NCBI RefSeq assembly: GCF_022829585.1
Contig: NZ_JAKSYC010000069.1
Location: 62,001-126,000, forward strand
Direction: 5' to 3'
DNA: 64,000 nt
DNA from: Methylobacterium sp. J-026
GTDB lineage: Bacteria; Pseudomonadota; Alphaproteobacteria; Rhizobiales; Beijerinckiaceae
In this document: piece by piece, positions 12,492 to 21,185 of the stretch
How positions within the stretch are numbered: the stretch's first letter is position 1
Layout: every line of letters starts with the position of its first letter
Translations under genes and position numbers: made by a program
Notes under the pieces: generated by a model
Told to the model about the DNA's origin: nothing
Database searches by the model: none
What the model saw: the letters and a program-made list of their open reading frames with translations, nothing else

Positions 12492-12615
12492 CCACTCCCG
12501 TCCGGCCGGCGCGGATCGCGCACGGCTATCGGCGGCAACGGTTAAGGTTGGACCGTGGCGAAATCGTGCCCGGATGTGTGGTCCCGCACGTGAAAGTTGC
12601 GGGTGGCGGCGAAGC

Positions 12616-14598
12616 CTACCACCAGCTCCGGGGCGCGGCCTGCTGCGGCGCCGGGGTCCATAGGCCGGGCTCGCCATATTCCGGCGCGCCACCGGCGCGC
12701 GCGGCCCGGCGCAGATGGCGCGTCGGCTCGACCTCCTCGTAGCGATCGTCCGGCCAATCGTCGGCGACGCGGCGATGAGTCGGGTGGCGCTGGGCGGTGC
12801 GGGCCTGGGGCGGCGTCGGCACGCTGTCGGCTTTCTTTCGGGACGGCTCGTCCGGCAGCCGGGCGAGGGCCGGACCGCCGCCGCCCGGCAGGCCCAGGGC
12901 CGCGCGCATCGGCGCGTCGTAGCCATAGAGGTCGGGCAGGGTGCGGTAGCTGCCGCCGTCGTCCACGTAGGCGGTGAAATAGGCGAGGTGGACCGGCAGC
13001 TTCTCCGGCAGCCGGATCGTGCGCTCCCCCTTGCCGATCAGCTTCTTGAGGCGCTCCGCGGACCAGTTCGGCAGGACGGTGTCGGCGAGACGGAACGGAT
13101 CGTCGACGCGCACGCAGCCGTGGCTGAAGTCGCGCTTCGCGGCCGAGAACAGCGAGCGGTTCGGCGTGTCGTGCAGATAGACCGCGTGCTGATTCGGGAA
13201 CATGAACTTGATGAAGCCGAGGGCGTTGCGCTCCCCCGGCGGCTGGCGCAGCGCGATGTGGCCGCCGTGCCGCACGACCTCGTAGCCGCCCCAGGTCTTG
13301 CCGCCGTATCCGGCGAGCTTCGGCGCCATGGTCTTCAGGATGGAGGGCGGCACGTACCACGACGGGTTGACGACGGCGTATTCCATCAGCCCGGAGAAGA
13401 GCGGCGTGCGCGAGTCCGGCTTGCCGACGATCACCCGCGCCTCGTCCCGCAGAACCCCGCCGCGATAGGCCCGAAGGCGATATTCCGGGACGTTGACGAG
13501 GATGTAGTCCGGACCCAGGTCGCCGGGCAGCCAGCGCCACCGCTCCATGTTGACGATCAGCTCGGCCTCGCCGCCGGTCGGTCGGTTGGCGCGTCCGGGA
13601 TCGGCCAGCGCCAGGACGGTCTGGACGTTCAGGACGCCGCTGGCGGGCAGCCCGTGGCTGCGCTGGAAGCGGCTGACTGCATCGGCCACCGTGGCGTCGT
13701 AAGTGTCCGGCTCACCGGGTCCCTGATCGAGCGTCCCGGCCGGGCGGTTCTCCAGATCGAAATGCGCCCGCAGCAGCGGGACGCGGGCATCGCGCATGCC
13801 GATCCGCAGGGCGGGTCCGGCCGGCAGCCGCAACGGCTTCGCCGCCGCCGGGGCCGGCCCACGCAGCGACGCGAGCCGGCTTTTCAGGGCGCGATAGCCG
13901 GGCGTCGCCGGGTTGTAGGCCTGCAGGGTCTCTCCGGCCTTGGCACCGGCGTCGGCGAGCTTGGCCAGGACGTCGTTGCCGGCCGGAAGGTCCAGGGTCG
14001 GGGTGATCAGACGCGAGATCGAGGCGAGGTTGACCCGGCCGCCCCGCGCATCCCGGGCATAGAGAACCGCCGCCGCCGAGAGGCGAAGGTCGGCGTCGGC
14101 CACCGCCTTCGCGTCCGGCTTCTCGGGGAGGTTCGGGATCGTGTAGGCGCGGGCGTCGAGTCCGTCCTCCCCGGCCGCCGCCAGCCGCGCCGAGACCGTC
14201 TTCGCGGCCTCGCTCCAACTGCCGTCGGCGATCCAGAGGGGCTTGTCGACGCGGGCCTCGTAGAACGAACGGATCGCCTCGCGGTCCCGGGTGGTCAGGC
14301 GCAGCAGGAGCGGGGCCGGATCGGCGAGCCGGGCGAACACCGCGGCGCCGAGGGGATCGGTCGGGGCGACGGGTGCGGCAGCCGCCGGGGCCGGGGCCGG
14401 TTCGGCGGCCGGTGCCTCGGGCTTGTAATCCGGCAGCGCGGCCGGGGCGGGGCCCGGTTCCGGCGATGGCGACTGCGCCGGGGTATCGACCGGTGCCTTG
14501 TCGAGCGCGGCCATCTCGGCGGAGAAGGCGCCGGCCGAGGCCAGCGTTCCGGTCATCAGGGCGGCCAGCACCATCAGGCTGGAGCGCGGGACGCGCAT
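12616..14598 (-). CDS. L,D-transpeptidase (YkuD) with peptidoglycan-binding domain
   Basis: 660 residues. An N-terminal signal peptide (about residues 1-27) is followed by a Pro/Ala-rich linker, a region resembling the scaffold domain of YcbB-type transpeptidases, and a peptidoglycan-binding motif (about 270-330, ending RFQRSHGLPASGVLNVQT). The YkuD catalytic domain carries FSHGCVRVDDP with nucleophile Cys495. It would form 3-3 crosslinks in periplasmic murein. The C-terminal 90 residues are Arg/Pro-rich and beyond the usual domain end. The start at 14598 gives the signal peptide directly. The DUF882 gene lies downstream. Confidence 0.88.
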   Translation of the reverse strand: MRVPRSSLMVLAALMTGTLASAGAFSAEMAALDKAPVDTPAQSPSPEPGPAPAALPDYKPEAPAAEPAPAPAAAAPVAPTDPLGAAVFARLADPAPLLLRLTTRDREAIRSFYEARVDKPLWIADGSWSEAAKTVSARLAAAGEDGLDARAYTIPNLPEKPDAKAVADADLRLSAAAVLYARDARGGRVNLASISRLITPTLDLPAGNDVLAKLADAGAKAGETLQAYNPATPGYRALKSRLASLRGPAPAAAKPLRLPAGPALRIGMRDARVPLLRAHFDLENRPAGTLDQGPGEPDTYDATVADAVSRFQRSHGLPASGVLNVQTVLALADPGRANRPTGGEAELIVNMERWRWLPGDLGPDYILVNVPEYRLRAYRGGVLRDEARVIVGKPDSRTPLFSGLMEYAVVNPSWYVPPSILKTMAPKLAGYGGKTWGGYEVVRHGGHIALRQPPGERNALGFIKFMFPNQHAVYLHDTPNRSLFSAAKRDFSHGCVRVDDPFRLADTVLPNWSAERLKKLIGKGERTIRLPEKLPVHLAYFTAYVDDGGSYRTLPDLYGYDAPMRAALGLPGGGGPALARLPDEPSRKKADSVPTPPQARTAQRHPTHRRVADDWPDDRYEEVEPTRHLRRAARAGGAPEYGEPGLWTPAPQQAAPRSWW

Positions 14599-14843
14599 CG
14601 TGATCTCCCGGGAAAGCGACAGCAGGGCCGCACGCTTGGATTGTGATTATCCGCCCAAGCGTGGCGTTGGGCAACCGCAGTCTTGAGTAGTCGAAGCCGC
14701 GCTATACCGGTGCGGACTTGCTATCAATGCTGTAGAATTTCTGGATCTCACGAAGATCGAGTGTTTTCGTGTAAGAGCTTGGCATGAAGACTGGATGGGC
14801 AGCTCCGTCGCCCGCCCGGTGCGCTAGCACACCTGAACGCCGG

Positions 14844-16328
14844 TCAGGCCGCGTCCTCGGCCTTGTCGTCGCCCTCGAGGCCGAGGTCCTTCAGCTTGCG
14901 GTACAGGGTGGATCGGCCGATCCCGAGGCGGCGCGACACCTCCGACATGCGCTGCCGATAGAATTGCAGGGCGTAGCGGATGATCTCGGCCTCCAGCACA
15001 TCCATGGGCTTCATCTCGCCGGTCTCCTCGGCAACGAGCGACATGGCGTGGGGGTCGCGCACCTCGACGCGGACGATCTCGCGCACCGGCTCGGGGGCGT
15101 AGGACGGCGTCGACGGCTGGCTGGGCGCCGGCGGGATCCGGACATCGAAGCCCTCGACCTGCGCGGCGATCTGCGGGAATTCGGCGACCGTGAGCTCGTC
15201 GCCGTCGGCGAGCACCACGGCGCGGAACAGGGCGTTCTCCAGCTGGCGGACGTTGCCGGGCCAGGGATAGCGGGTCAGCAGCGCCATCGCCTCCGGGGTG
15301 ATCGCCCGGACGCGCTTGCCCTCCTCAGCGGAGAATCGGGCGCAGAACGAGCGGACCAGATCGGGGATGTCCTCCCGGCGCGCGCGCAGCGGCGGCAGCG
15401 TCATGGGGAACACGTTGAGACGGTAATACAGGTCCTCGCGGAAGCGGCCCTGCTTCACGAGGTCGAGGAGCGAGCGGTTGGTCGCCGAGACGAGGCGGAT
15501 GTCGACCCGCACCGCGCGCTTGCCGCCGACCGGATCGACCTCGCCCTCCTGGAGCGCGCGCAGCAGCTTCACCTGGGCGTCGAGGGGCAATTCCCCGATC
15601 TCGTCCAGGAACAGGGTCCCCCCCGAGGCCTCCACGAACTTGCCGGCATGCTTCTCGGTGGCGCCCGTGAACGCCCCCTTCTCGTGGCCGAACAGGGTCG
15701 ATTCCACGAGGTTTTCCGGGATCGCGCCGCAATTGACCGTGACGAACGCTTTGCCGCGCCGGTCCCCCGAGCCCTGGATCGCCCGGGCCAGAACCTCCTT
15801 GCCGACGCCGGATTCGCCCTCGATCAGCACCGGAATGTTCGACTTCGCCGCACGCTCGGCGAGGCGGATGACCCGCTCCATGTCGGGGCTCTTCGAGGTG
15901 AGATCCTTGAAGGTCAGCGCCCCGGAGGCGCGACGGCGCATGCGGCGCACCTCCTCCTCCAGCGTGTCGACCCGCAGGGCGTTCTTGATCGAGACCTGCA
16001 GCCGCTCCGCGCCCGCGGGCTTGACCACGAAATCGACCGCGCCGGCCCGCATGGCGGTGACCACGGCGTCGATGGAGCCGTTGGAGGTCTGCACGATGAC
16101 CGGTGTTGCGAGGCCACCCTTGCGCATCTCGGCCAGCACGCCGAGCCCGTCGAGCCCCGGCATCACGAGATCGAGCAGGACCACGTCCGCGCCCTCGGTC
16201 TTGAGCAGGGCGAGCGCGTCCGCCCCGGTCTCGGCGACCCGGGCCTCGAAGCCGAACCGGCGCACCGCCGCCTCGGCGAGGCGCCGCTGGACCGGATCGT
16301 CGTCCACGATGAGCACGGTGGTGGACAT
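14844..16328 (-). CDS. Sigma-54-dependent response regulator (NtrC family)
   Basis: 494 residues. A receiver domain (1-120; phospho-acceptor Asp53 in LLDLVMPG) is followed by an AAA+ domain with Walker A GESGVGKE, the sigma-54 contact loop GAFTGA and Walker B GTLFLDEIGELP. A Fis-type helix-turn-helix sits at the C-terminus (about 460-485, RLGIGRSTLYRKLKDLGL). It should activate RpoN promoters when phosphorylated. No histidine kinase gene is adjacent, so its partner is unknown. It diverges from pepF across a 247-bp gap. The in-frame upstream extension to 16529 is not used because homologues begin at the receiver domain. Confidence 0.92.
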   Translation of the reverse strand: MSTTVLIVDDDPVQRRLAEAAVRRFGFEARVAETGADALALLKTEGADVVLLDLVMPGLDGLGVLAEMRKGGLATPVIVQTSNGSIDAVVTAMRAGAVDFVVKPAGAERLQVSIKNALRVDTLEEEVRRMRRRASGALTFKDLTSKSPDMERVIRLAERAAKSNIPVLIEGESGVGKEVLARAIQGSGDRRGKAFVTVNCGAIPENLVESTLFGHEKGAFTGATEKHAGKFVEASGGTLFLDEIGELPLDAQVKLLRALQEGEVDPVGGKRAVRVDIRLVSATNRSLLDLVKQGRFREDLYYRLNVFPMTLPPLRARREDIPDLVRSFCARFSAEEGKRVRAITPEAMALLTRYPWPGNVRQLENALFRAVVLADGDELTVAEFPQIAAQVEGFDVRIPPAPSQPSTPSYAPEPVREIVRVEVRDPHAMSLVAEETGEMKPMDVLEAEIIRYALQFYRQRMSEVSRRLGIGRSTLYRKLKDLGLEGDDKAEDAA

Positions 16329-16575
16329 GGCGGCTCCCTGACCGGCGCGAGGCTCGGGCCGGCAGCCCGGGATCGATCCCGGGCGCAGATTCCGATTCGG
16401 CACGTGTTCCGTTTCGATCCGCAGGGTGACCGAGAGACGTAAAGTGGCGCTTAACGACGTTTGCCCGGCTCCCCCGGGGGTCGGCGGAGGGCCCCGCCAA
16501 CCCGCCGCGTTGAACGCGTGGCGGCCCACTCGATATCAGGGTAGGGAGCCACGCCCGTTTGAAGGAACGCACGCT

Positions 16576-18447
16576 ATGATGCCGAGCCACACCGCCGCGC
16601 CGGTGAACGTCCGTCTGCCCGAGGGTGTGAGCGCTGCCCGCGCCGCCGCGAAGGCCGCCGACCTCGGCCATCTCCCGGAATGGGACCTGTCCGACCTCTA
16701 TTCCGGCCTCGACGCGCCGGAGTTCTCCGCCGACATGACCCGCGCCGAGGAGGAGTGCCGCCGCTTCTCGGAGAGCTATGCCGGAAGCATCGCGGAGATG
16801 GCCGCCGGGCCGGACGCATCCGGGCGCCTCGCCGAGGCGGTGCGCGCCTACGAGCGGATCGAGGACCTGCTCGGCAAGCTGATGTCCTTCGCCGGGCTGG
16901 TCTATTCCGGCGACACCACCGACGAGGCCCGGGCCAAGTTCTACGGCGACACCCGCGAGCGCCTGACCAACGCCTCGGCCGACCTGCTGTTCTTCGCCCT
17001 CGAACTGAACCGGGTCGAGGACGCGGTGATGAACGCCGCGATGGCCGAGGGACCGCTCGCCCAATACGCGCCCTGGATCGAGGATCTCCGCCGGGAGAAG
17101 CCGCACCAGCTCGACGACCGGACCGAGAAGCTGTTCCTCGAGAAGTCGGTCACGTCGAACGCCGCCTGGGACCGGCTGTTCAACGAGACGATCGCCGCCC
17201 TGCGCTTCACGGTCCAGGGCGAGGAGATGCCGCTGGAGCCGACCCTCAACAAGCTTCAGGATCCGGACGGCGCCGTCCGCAAGGAGGCCGCCGAGACGAT
17301 CAGCACGGTGCTGCGCGGGAACCTGCGGGTGTTCACGCTGATCACCAACACCCTGGCGAAGGACAAGGAGATCTCCGACCGCTGGCGCGGCTTCAAGGAC
17401 GTGGCCGAGGCGCGCCATCTCGCCAACCGGGTCGAGCCGGAAGTGGTCGAGGCGCTGGTGGACGCCGTGCGGGCGGCCTATCCGCGCCTGTCGCACCGCT
17501 ATTACAAGTTGAAGGCCAAGTGGTTCGGGCAGGAGACGCTGCCCTACTGGGACCGCAACGCGCCGTTGCCGAAGGTCGAGCAGCGCACGATCCCGTGGAC
17601 GGAGGCCCGCGACACGGTGCTCTCCGCCTACGACGCCTTCTCGCCGAAGATGGCCGGGATCGCCCGGCGCTTCTTCGACGAGCGCTGGATCGACGCGCCG
17701 ACCCGCCCCGGCAAGGCGCCCGGCGCCTTCGCGCACCCGACGGTGCCCTCCGTCCACCCCTACGTGCTGGTCAACTACCAGGGTAAGCCCCGGGACGTGA
17801 TGACCCTCGCCCACGAGCTCGGCCACGGCGTCCATCAGGTGCTGGCCGGGCCCAACGGCGCCCTGATGGCGCCGACCCCGCTGACGCTCGCCGAGACCGC
17901 CAGCGTGTTCGGCGAGATGCTGACCTTCCGCAAGCTGCTGGCGGCGACCACCGATCCGACCCAGCGCCGGGCCATGCTCGCCGCCAAGGTCGAGGACATG
18001 ATCAACACCGTGGTGCGCCAGATCGCGTTCTACTCGTTCGAGCGGAAGGTGCATCTGGCCCGCGCCAAGGGCGAGCTGACCATGGATCAGATCAACGCCC
18101 TGTGGCTCTCGGTCCAGGCGGAATCACTCGGACCGGCCATCGCGCTGGATGCGGGTTACGAGCCGTTCTGGGCCTACATCCCGCACTTCATCCACTCGCC
18201 GTTCTACGTCTACGCCTACGCGTTCGGCGATTGCCTCGTGAACTCCCTCTACGGGGTCTACGCCCAGGCCGAGGAGGGCTTCGTGGAGCGCTATTTCGCC
18301 CTGCTCGCGGCCGGCGGCTCGAAGCCCTACGGCGAATTGCTCGCCCCCTTCGGCCTCGACGCCAAGGATCCGGGCTTCTGGCAGATCGGCCTCGGGATGA
18401 TCGAAGGGATGATCGTCGAGCTGGAGGGGATGGAGGGCTACGCCTAG
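16576..18447 (+). CDS. pepF: M3 family oligoendopeptidase F
   Basis: 623 residues, typical for the PepF branch of M3 zinc peptidases, which cleave short cytoplasmic peptides. The zinc motif is LAHELGHGVHQ with the first histidine at residue 413; the glutamate ligand downstream is in the ETASVFGEM segment. A FAHPTVPSVHPYVLVNY block just before it is also typical. The ATG at 16576 follows GAAGGAACG. An ORF open further upstream has no homologous sequence. The frame after its TAG stop stays open into the antitoxin remnant. Confidence 0.93.
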   Translation: MMPSHTAAPVNVRLPEGVSAARAAAKAADLGHLPEWDLSDLYSGLDAPEFSADMTRAEEECRRFSESYAGSIAEMAAGPDASGRLAEAVRAYERIEDLLGKLMSFAGLVYSGDTTDEARAKFYGDTRERLTNASADLLFFALELNRVEDAVMNAAMAEGPLAQYAPWIEDLRREKPHQLDDRTEKLFLEKSVTSNAAWDRLFNETIAALRFTVQGEEMPLEPTLNKLQDPDGAVRKEAAETISTVLRGNLRVFTLITNTLAKDKEISDRWRGFKDVAEARHLANRVEPEVVEALVDAVRAAYPRLSHRYYKLKAKWFGQETLPYWDRNAPLPKVEQRTIPWTEARDTVLSAYDAFSPKMAGIARRFFDERWIDAPTRPGKAPGAFAHPTVPSVHPYVLVNYQGKPRDVMTLAHELGHGVHQVLAGPNGALMAPTPLTLAETASVFGEMLTFRKLLAATTDPTQRRAMLAAKVEDMINTVVRQIAFYSFERKVHLARAKGELTMDQINALWLSVQAESLGPAIALDAGYEPFWAYIPHFIHSPFYVYAYAFGDCLVNSLYGVYAQAEEGFVERYFALLAAGGSKPYGELLAPFGLDAKDPGFWQIGLGMIEGMIVELEGMEGYA

Positions 18448-18510
18448 CCAACCACCTGCTGCCCAGGCTCCGCGGCGTCATACGCGCCGTATGACACCGC
18501 GGAGATCACC

Positions 18511-18735
18511 CTGACGCTCGAGGTCAGGCGCGTCGGGAACTCGACCGGCCTGATCCTGCCGAAGGATTTCGTCAGCCGCCTGAATCTGGCTCAGGACGAT
18601 TGGCGCTGCGTCACCGAGGACGCCGACGGCTCCGTCAGGCCGTCGTCCCACGGCCCCGCCTTCGAGAAAGGCATGAAGGTCGCGGAGAAGGCCACAAAAA
18701 CCTATCGGAACGCCCTGCCAGAACTCGCGAGATGA
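18511..18735 (+). pseudogene. AbrB/MazE-type antitoxin remnant without a usable start codon
   Basis: The frame encodes LTLEVRRVGNSTGLILPKDF followed by a basic tail ending YRNALPELAR. This is the layout of AbrB-fold antitoxins paired with Doc toxins: DNA-binding beta swapped hairpin, then toxin-neutralising C-terminus. No ATG, GTG or TTG lies in frame between the pepF stop and the domain. Codon 1 here is CTG where relatives of this type would start with ATG. The stop overlaps the toxin ATG (ATGA), the usual antitoxin-toxin coupling. A rare CTG start cannot be excluded. Confidence 0.65.
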
Positions 18736-19123
18736 CCACCGATCGCGAGATCATCCGGCTCACGGGCGAACTCGTCACGGCGTTCCACGGGCTGCACCGG
18801 AAGCAGTTCGGCGGGCCCACTGGCATACGTGACGAGGGGGCGCTCGAATCGGCGCTGGGACGGCCGATCAACCGCGTTGCCCATGTCGAGGATGGCGCCG
18901 ATATCGAACGCGCCGCGGCTTACGCGTTCGGCATCGCCCAGACCCACCCGTTCGTCGACCACAACAGGGGGCTGCCCTGCCGGGGCTCATCACGGTCCCG
19001 GGCCTCAACGACGTCGTCGCCGACGAGGCCGAGGCCGCGGTGACGATACGCGGCCTCGCGGCCGACGCGATCGACGATTCCGGCCTCGCCCGCTGGATCC
19101 GCGACAACGGGCCGGCGCCCTGA
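18732..19123 (+). pseudogene. Doc/Fic-type toxin, frameshifted
   Basis: The first frame (ATG at 18732) reads a good Doc N-terminus: LHRKQFGGPTGIRDEGALES, then AAAYAFGIAQTHPFVDHN. The Fic motif HPFxDGNKR is degraded to HPFVDHNRG, and the frame then runs into unrelated Ser/Arg-rich sequence up to 19043. The expected C-terminus reappears one frame over (VVADEAEAAVTIRGLAADAI ... GLARWIRDN) and ends at 19121-19123. So at least one indel between about 18960 and 19000 separates the halves, and the glycine and lysine of the catalytic motif are lost. The toxin should be inactive, unless the change is a sequencing error. Confidence 0.75.
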
Positions 19124-19208
19124 GCCGCCGCGGCGCAGCGCCCCTACCGTCTGGTGCGCGGTGCGGAACGACTTATGTCCTCGTCAGCACCGAGGAAGAT
19201 CCTGGACA

Positions 19209-20570
19209 ATGGCCGAGACCGATCGCGAAGCCAACCGCTTCTCCGCCCGCGCCGGGCGTTACGCCAGCGTCGGCGCCAATGTCGGCGGTGTCGCCGCGCG
19301 GATGGCCATGTCGCGGCTGTTCGGCAAGGAGGGCACCACCAACGCCGCGGCGCTCGCCCAGGCGCTCGGCGGGCTGAAGGGCCCGATCATGAAGGTGGCC
19401 CAGCTCCTGGCCACCGTCCCGGACCTGCTGCCCCCCGAATACGCCGCCGAACTCCAGAAGCTCCAGGCCGACGCGCCGCCCATGGGCGCGGCCTTCGTGA
19501 AGCGCCGGATGCAGTCCGAGCTGGGCGCCGGATGGCAGCAGCGGTTCGGCAGTTTCGACCTGAAGCCCGCCGCCGCGGCCTCCCTCGGTCAGGTCCATCG
19601 CGCCACCGGACAGGATGGAACACGGCTCGCCTGCAAGCTCCAATATCCGGACATGCAATCGGCCGTCGAGGCCGACCTCAAGCAACTGGAGGTGGCGTTC
19701 GCCCTCCACCGCCGGATGAATTCCTGGCTCGATACGCGCGAGATCGCCAAGGAGATTGGGGCCCGGGTACGCGAGGAGCTCGATTACGAGCGGGAGGCCA
19801 AGCACGCCACCCTGTACGGCGCCGTGCTCAAGGACATCGCGGCGGTGCGCGTCCCCAGCGTCTTCCCGGACCTGTCCACCAAGCGCCTGCTGACCCTCGG
19901 CTGGCTCGACGGCGACAAGATCCTGGGCTTCGCCGAGGAGCCGGTCGAGATCCGCAACCGCATCGCGCAGGCGATGTTCAAGGCGTGGTGGCATCCGTTC
20001 AGCCGGGCCGCCGTGATCCACGGCGATCCGCATCTCGGCAATTACACGGTCTTCTCCGAGGGCGGGGAGGCGGCCGGCATCAACCTGCTCGATTACGGCT
20101 GCGTGCGGATCTTCCATCCTCGCTTCGTCGGCGGCGTCGTGGACCTCTACCGCGGCCTCCTCGAGGGCGATTCGGCCCGCATCGTCCATGCCTACGAGGT
20201 CTGGGGCTTCAAGGCCCTCGACAAGGAGAAGATCGACATCCTGAACATCTGGGCGCGGTTCATCTACGGCCCGCTCCTGGAGGATCGGACCCGCACCGTC
20301 GCAGACGGGGTGAAGCCGGGGGATTACGGCCGCCACCAGGCCTTCCAGGTGCATCAGGCCCTCAAGGAACGGGGGCCGGTGACGGTGCCTCAGGAATTTG
20401 TGTTCATGGATCGCGCGGCGGTGGGGCTTGGCGCCGTGTTCCTCCACCTGCGCTCGGAGCTGAACTACCACCGGCTGTTCGAGGCGGAGATCGAGCATTT
20501 CTCCCTGGACGAACTGGCGAAGCGCCAGGGCCGCGCCCTCACCGCGGCGGGGTTGGCCACGCCCGCTTGA
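19209..20570 (+). CDS. ABC1/UbiB-family atypical kinase
   Basis: 453 residues. ABC1 family signatures are visible: the N-terminal Lys/Gln motif region LKGPIMKVAQLLATVP (KxGQ-like), the Ala-rich nucleotide loop AASLGQVHRA, the lysine in LACKLQYPD, the catalytic loop VIHGDPHLGNY and the metal motif LLDYGCVRI (DYG for DFG). Members support ubiquinone synthesis or lipid metabolism. This one lacks the C-terminal membrane helices of E. coli UbiB, so it is closer to the soluble ADCK3-like branch. ATG at 19209 is chosen because the upstream extension shows no homology. Confidence 0.88.
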   Translation: MAETDREANRFSARAGRYASVGANVGGVAARMAMSRLFGKEGTTNAAALAQALGGLKGPIMKVAQLLATVPDLLPPEYAAELQKLQADAPPMGAAFVKRRMQSELGAGWQQRFGSFDLKPAAAASLGQVHRATGQDGTRLACKLQYPDMQSAVEADLKQLEVAFALHRRMNSWLDTREIAKEIGARVREELDYEREAKHATLYGAVLKDIAAVRVPSVFPDLSTKRLLTLGWLDGDKILGFAEEPVEIRNRIAQAMFKAWWHPFSRAAVIHGDPHLGNYTVFSEGGEAAGINLLDYGCVRIFHPRFVGGVVDLYRGLLEGDSARIVHAYEVWGFKALDKEKIDILNIWARFIYGPLLEDRTRTVADGVKPGDYGRHQAFQVHQALKERGPVTVPQEFVFMDRAAVGLGAVFLHLRSELNYHRLFEAEIEHFSLDELAKRQGRALTAAGLATPA

Positions 20571-20688
20571 ACGGCTCGGCAGCCGATTGGGGCGTGATCA
20601 ATTGCGGGCGTCCGATTGCGGCAGATAAACGCTTGAGCTACATCCCACCGTGACCGCAAGAAGTCGCGTCTAGGGACACGAGCGCACG

Positions 20689-20982
20689 ATGGCCGAGAGT
20701 GAGACGGTGGCCGGGCACACCTACAGCCCGGCGATGGACGCGAAGACCCACGAGCAGACCTATCGCGGCTTCGTCCGCTTCGTCGAGATCGCCACCGGCG
20801 TCGTGATCTGCTGGGTTCTGGCCCTCGCCATCGGCGGGATCCGTGAGGCGTGGCTGCTGGCGATCCTCGGGGTGATCCTCGCGGGCGCGGCCGGCGCCGT
20901 TGGGGCCCTGGCGCCCGCCGTCGGCTGGCGCGGCCCGCTCGTCGTCGCAATCCTGCTCCTGCTGTACCTGTTCTTCGCCTGA
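20689..20982 (+). CDS. aa3-type cytochrome c oxidase subunit IV-like protein
   Basis: 97 residues. The N-terminal half follows the bacterial aa3 oxidase subunit IV pattern: a short soluble part, then THEQTYRGFVRFVEIATGVVI entering the first membrane helix. Two more hydrophobic segments follow (about 58-75 and 82-96), so it is longer than the usual 45-65 residue subunit. It lies directly upstream of pntAA. The family assignment is by pattern; it may instead serve as an unrelated small membrane protein of the transhydrogenase neighbourhood. Confidence 0.65.
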   Translation: MAESETVAGHTYSPAMDAKTHEQTYRGFVRFVEIATGVVICWVLALAIGGIREAWLLAILGVILAGAAGAVGALAPAVGWRGPLVVAILLLLYLFFA

Positions 20983-21185
20983 ATCCGCCGGGGCGGCCCC
21001 GGCCGCCTCCCGCCGACGGGCTGCACGCCCGGTGATCGGCCCGGGGCGCTAACGCGTGGCTCTCGATTCGATTGGCCACAAGTTACATTCAACGCGGTTT
21101 CATTATTTCATCGCCGGTCCCAGTCTCGAAAAGCCGCGTCGGTTCGCGCATTCGAAGGGCCGAGCTTATCCAGGGGAAACCTCGC

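Noticed and set aside
15325-18054. Long minus-strand frame spanning the sigma-54 regulator and pepF
   Set aside because: Its protein is low-complexity shadow sequence and it crosses two well-supported divergent genes.
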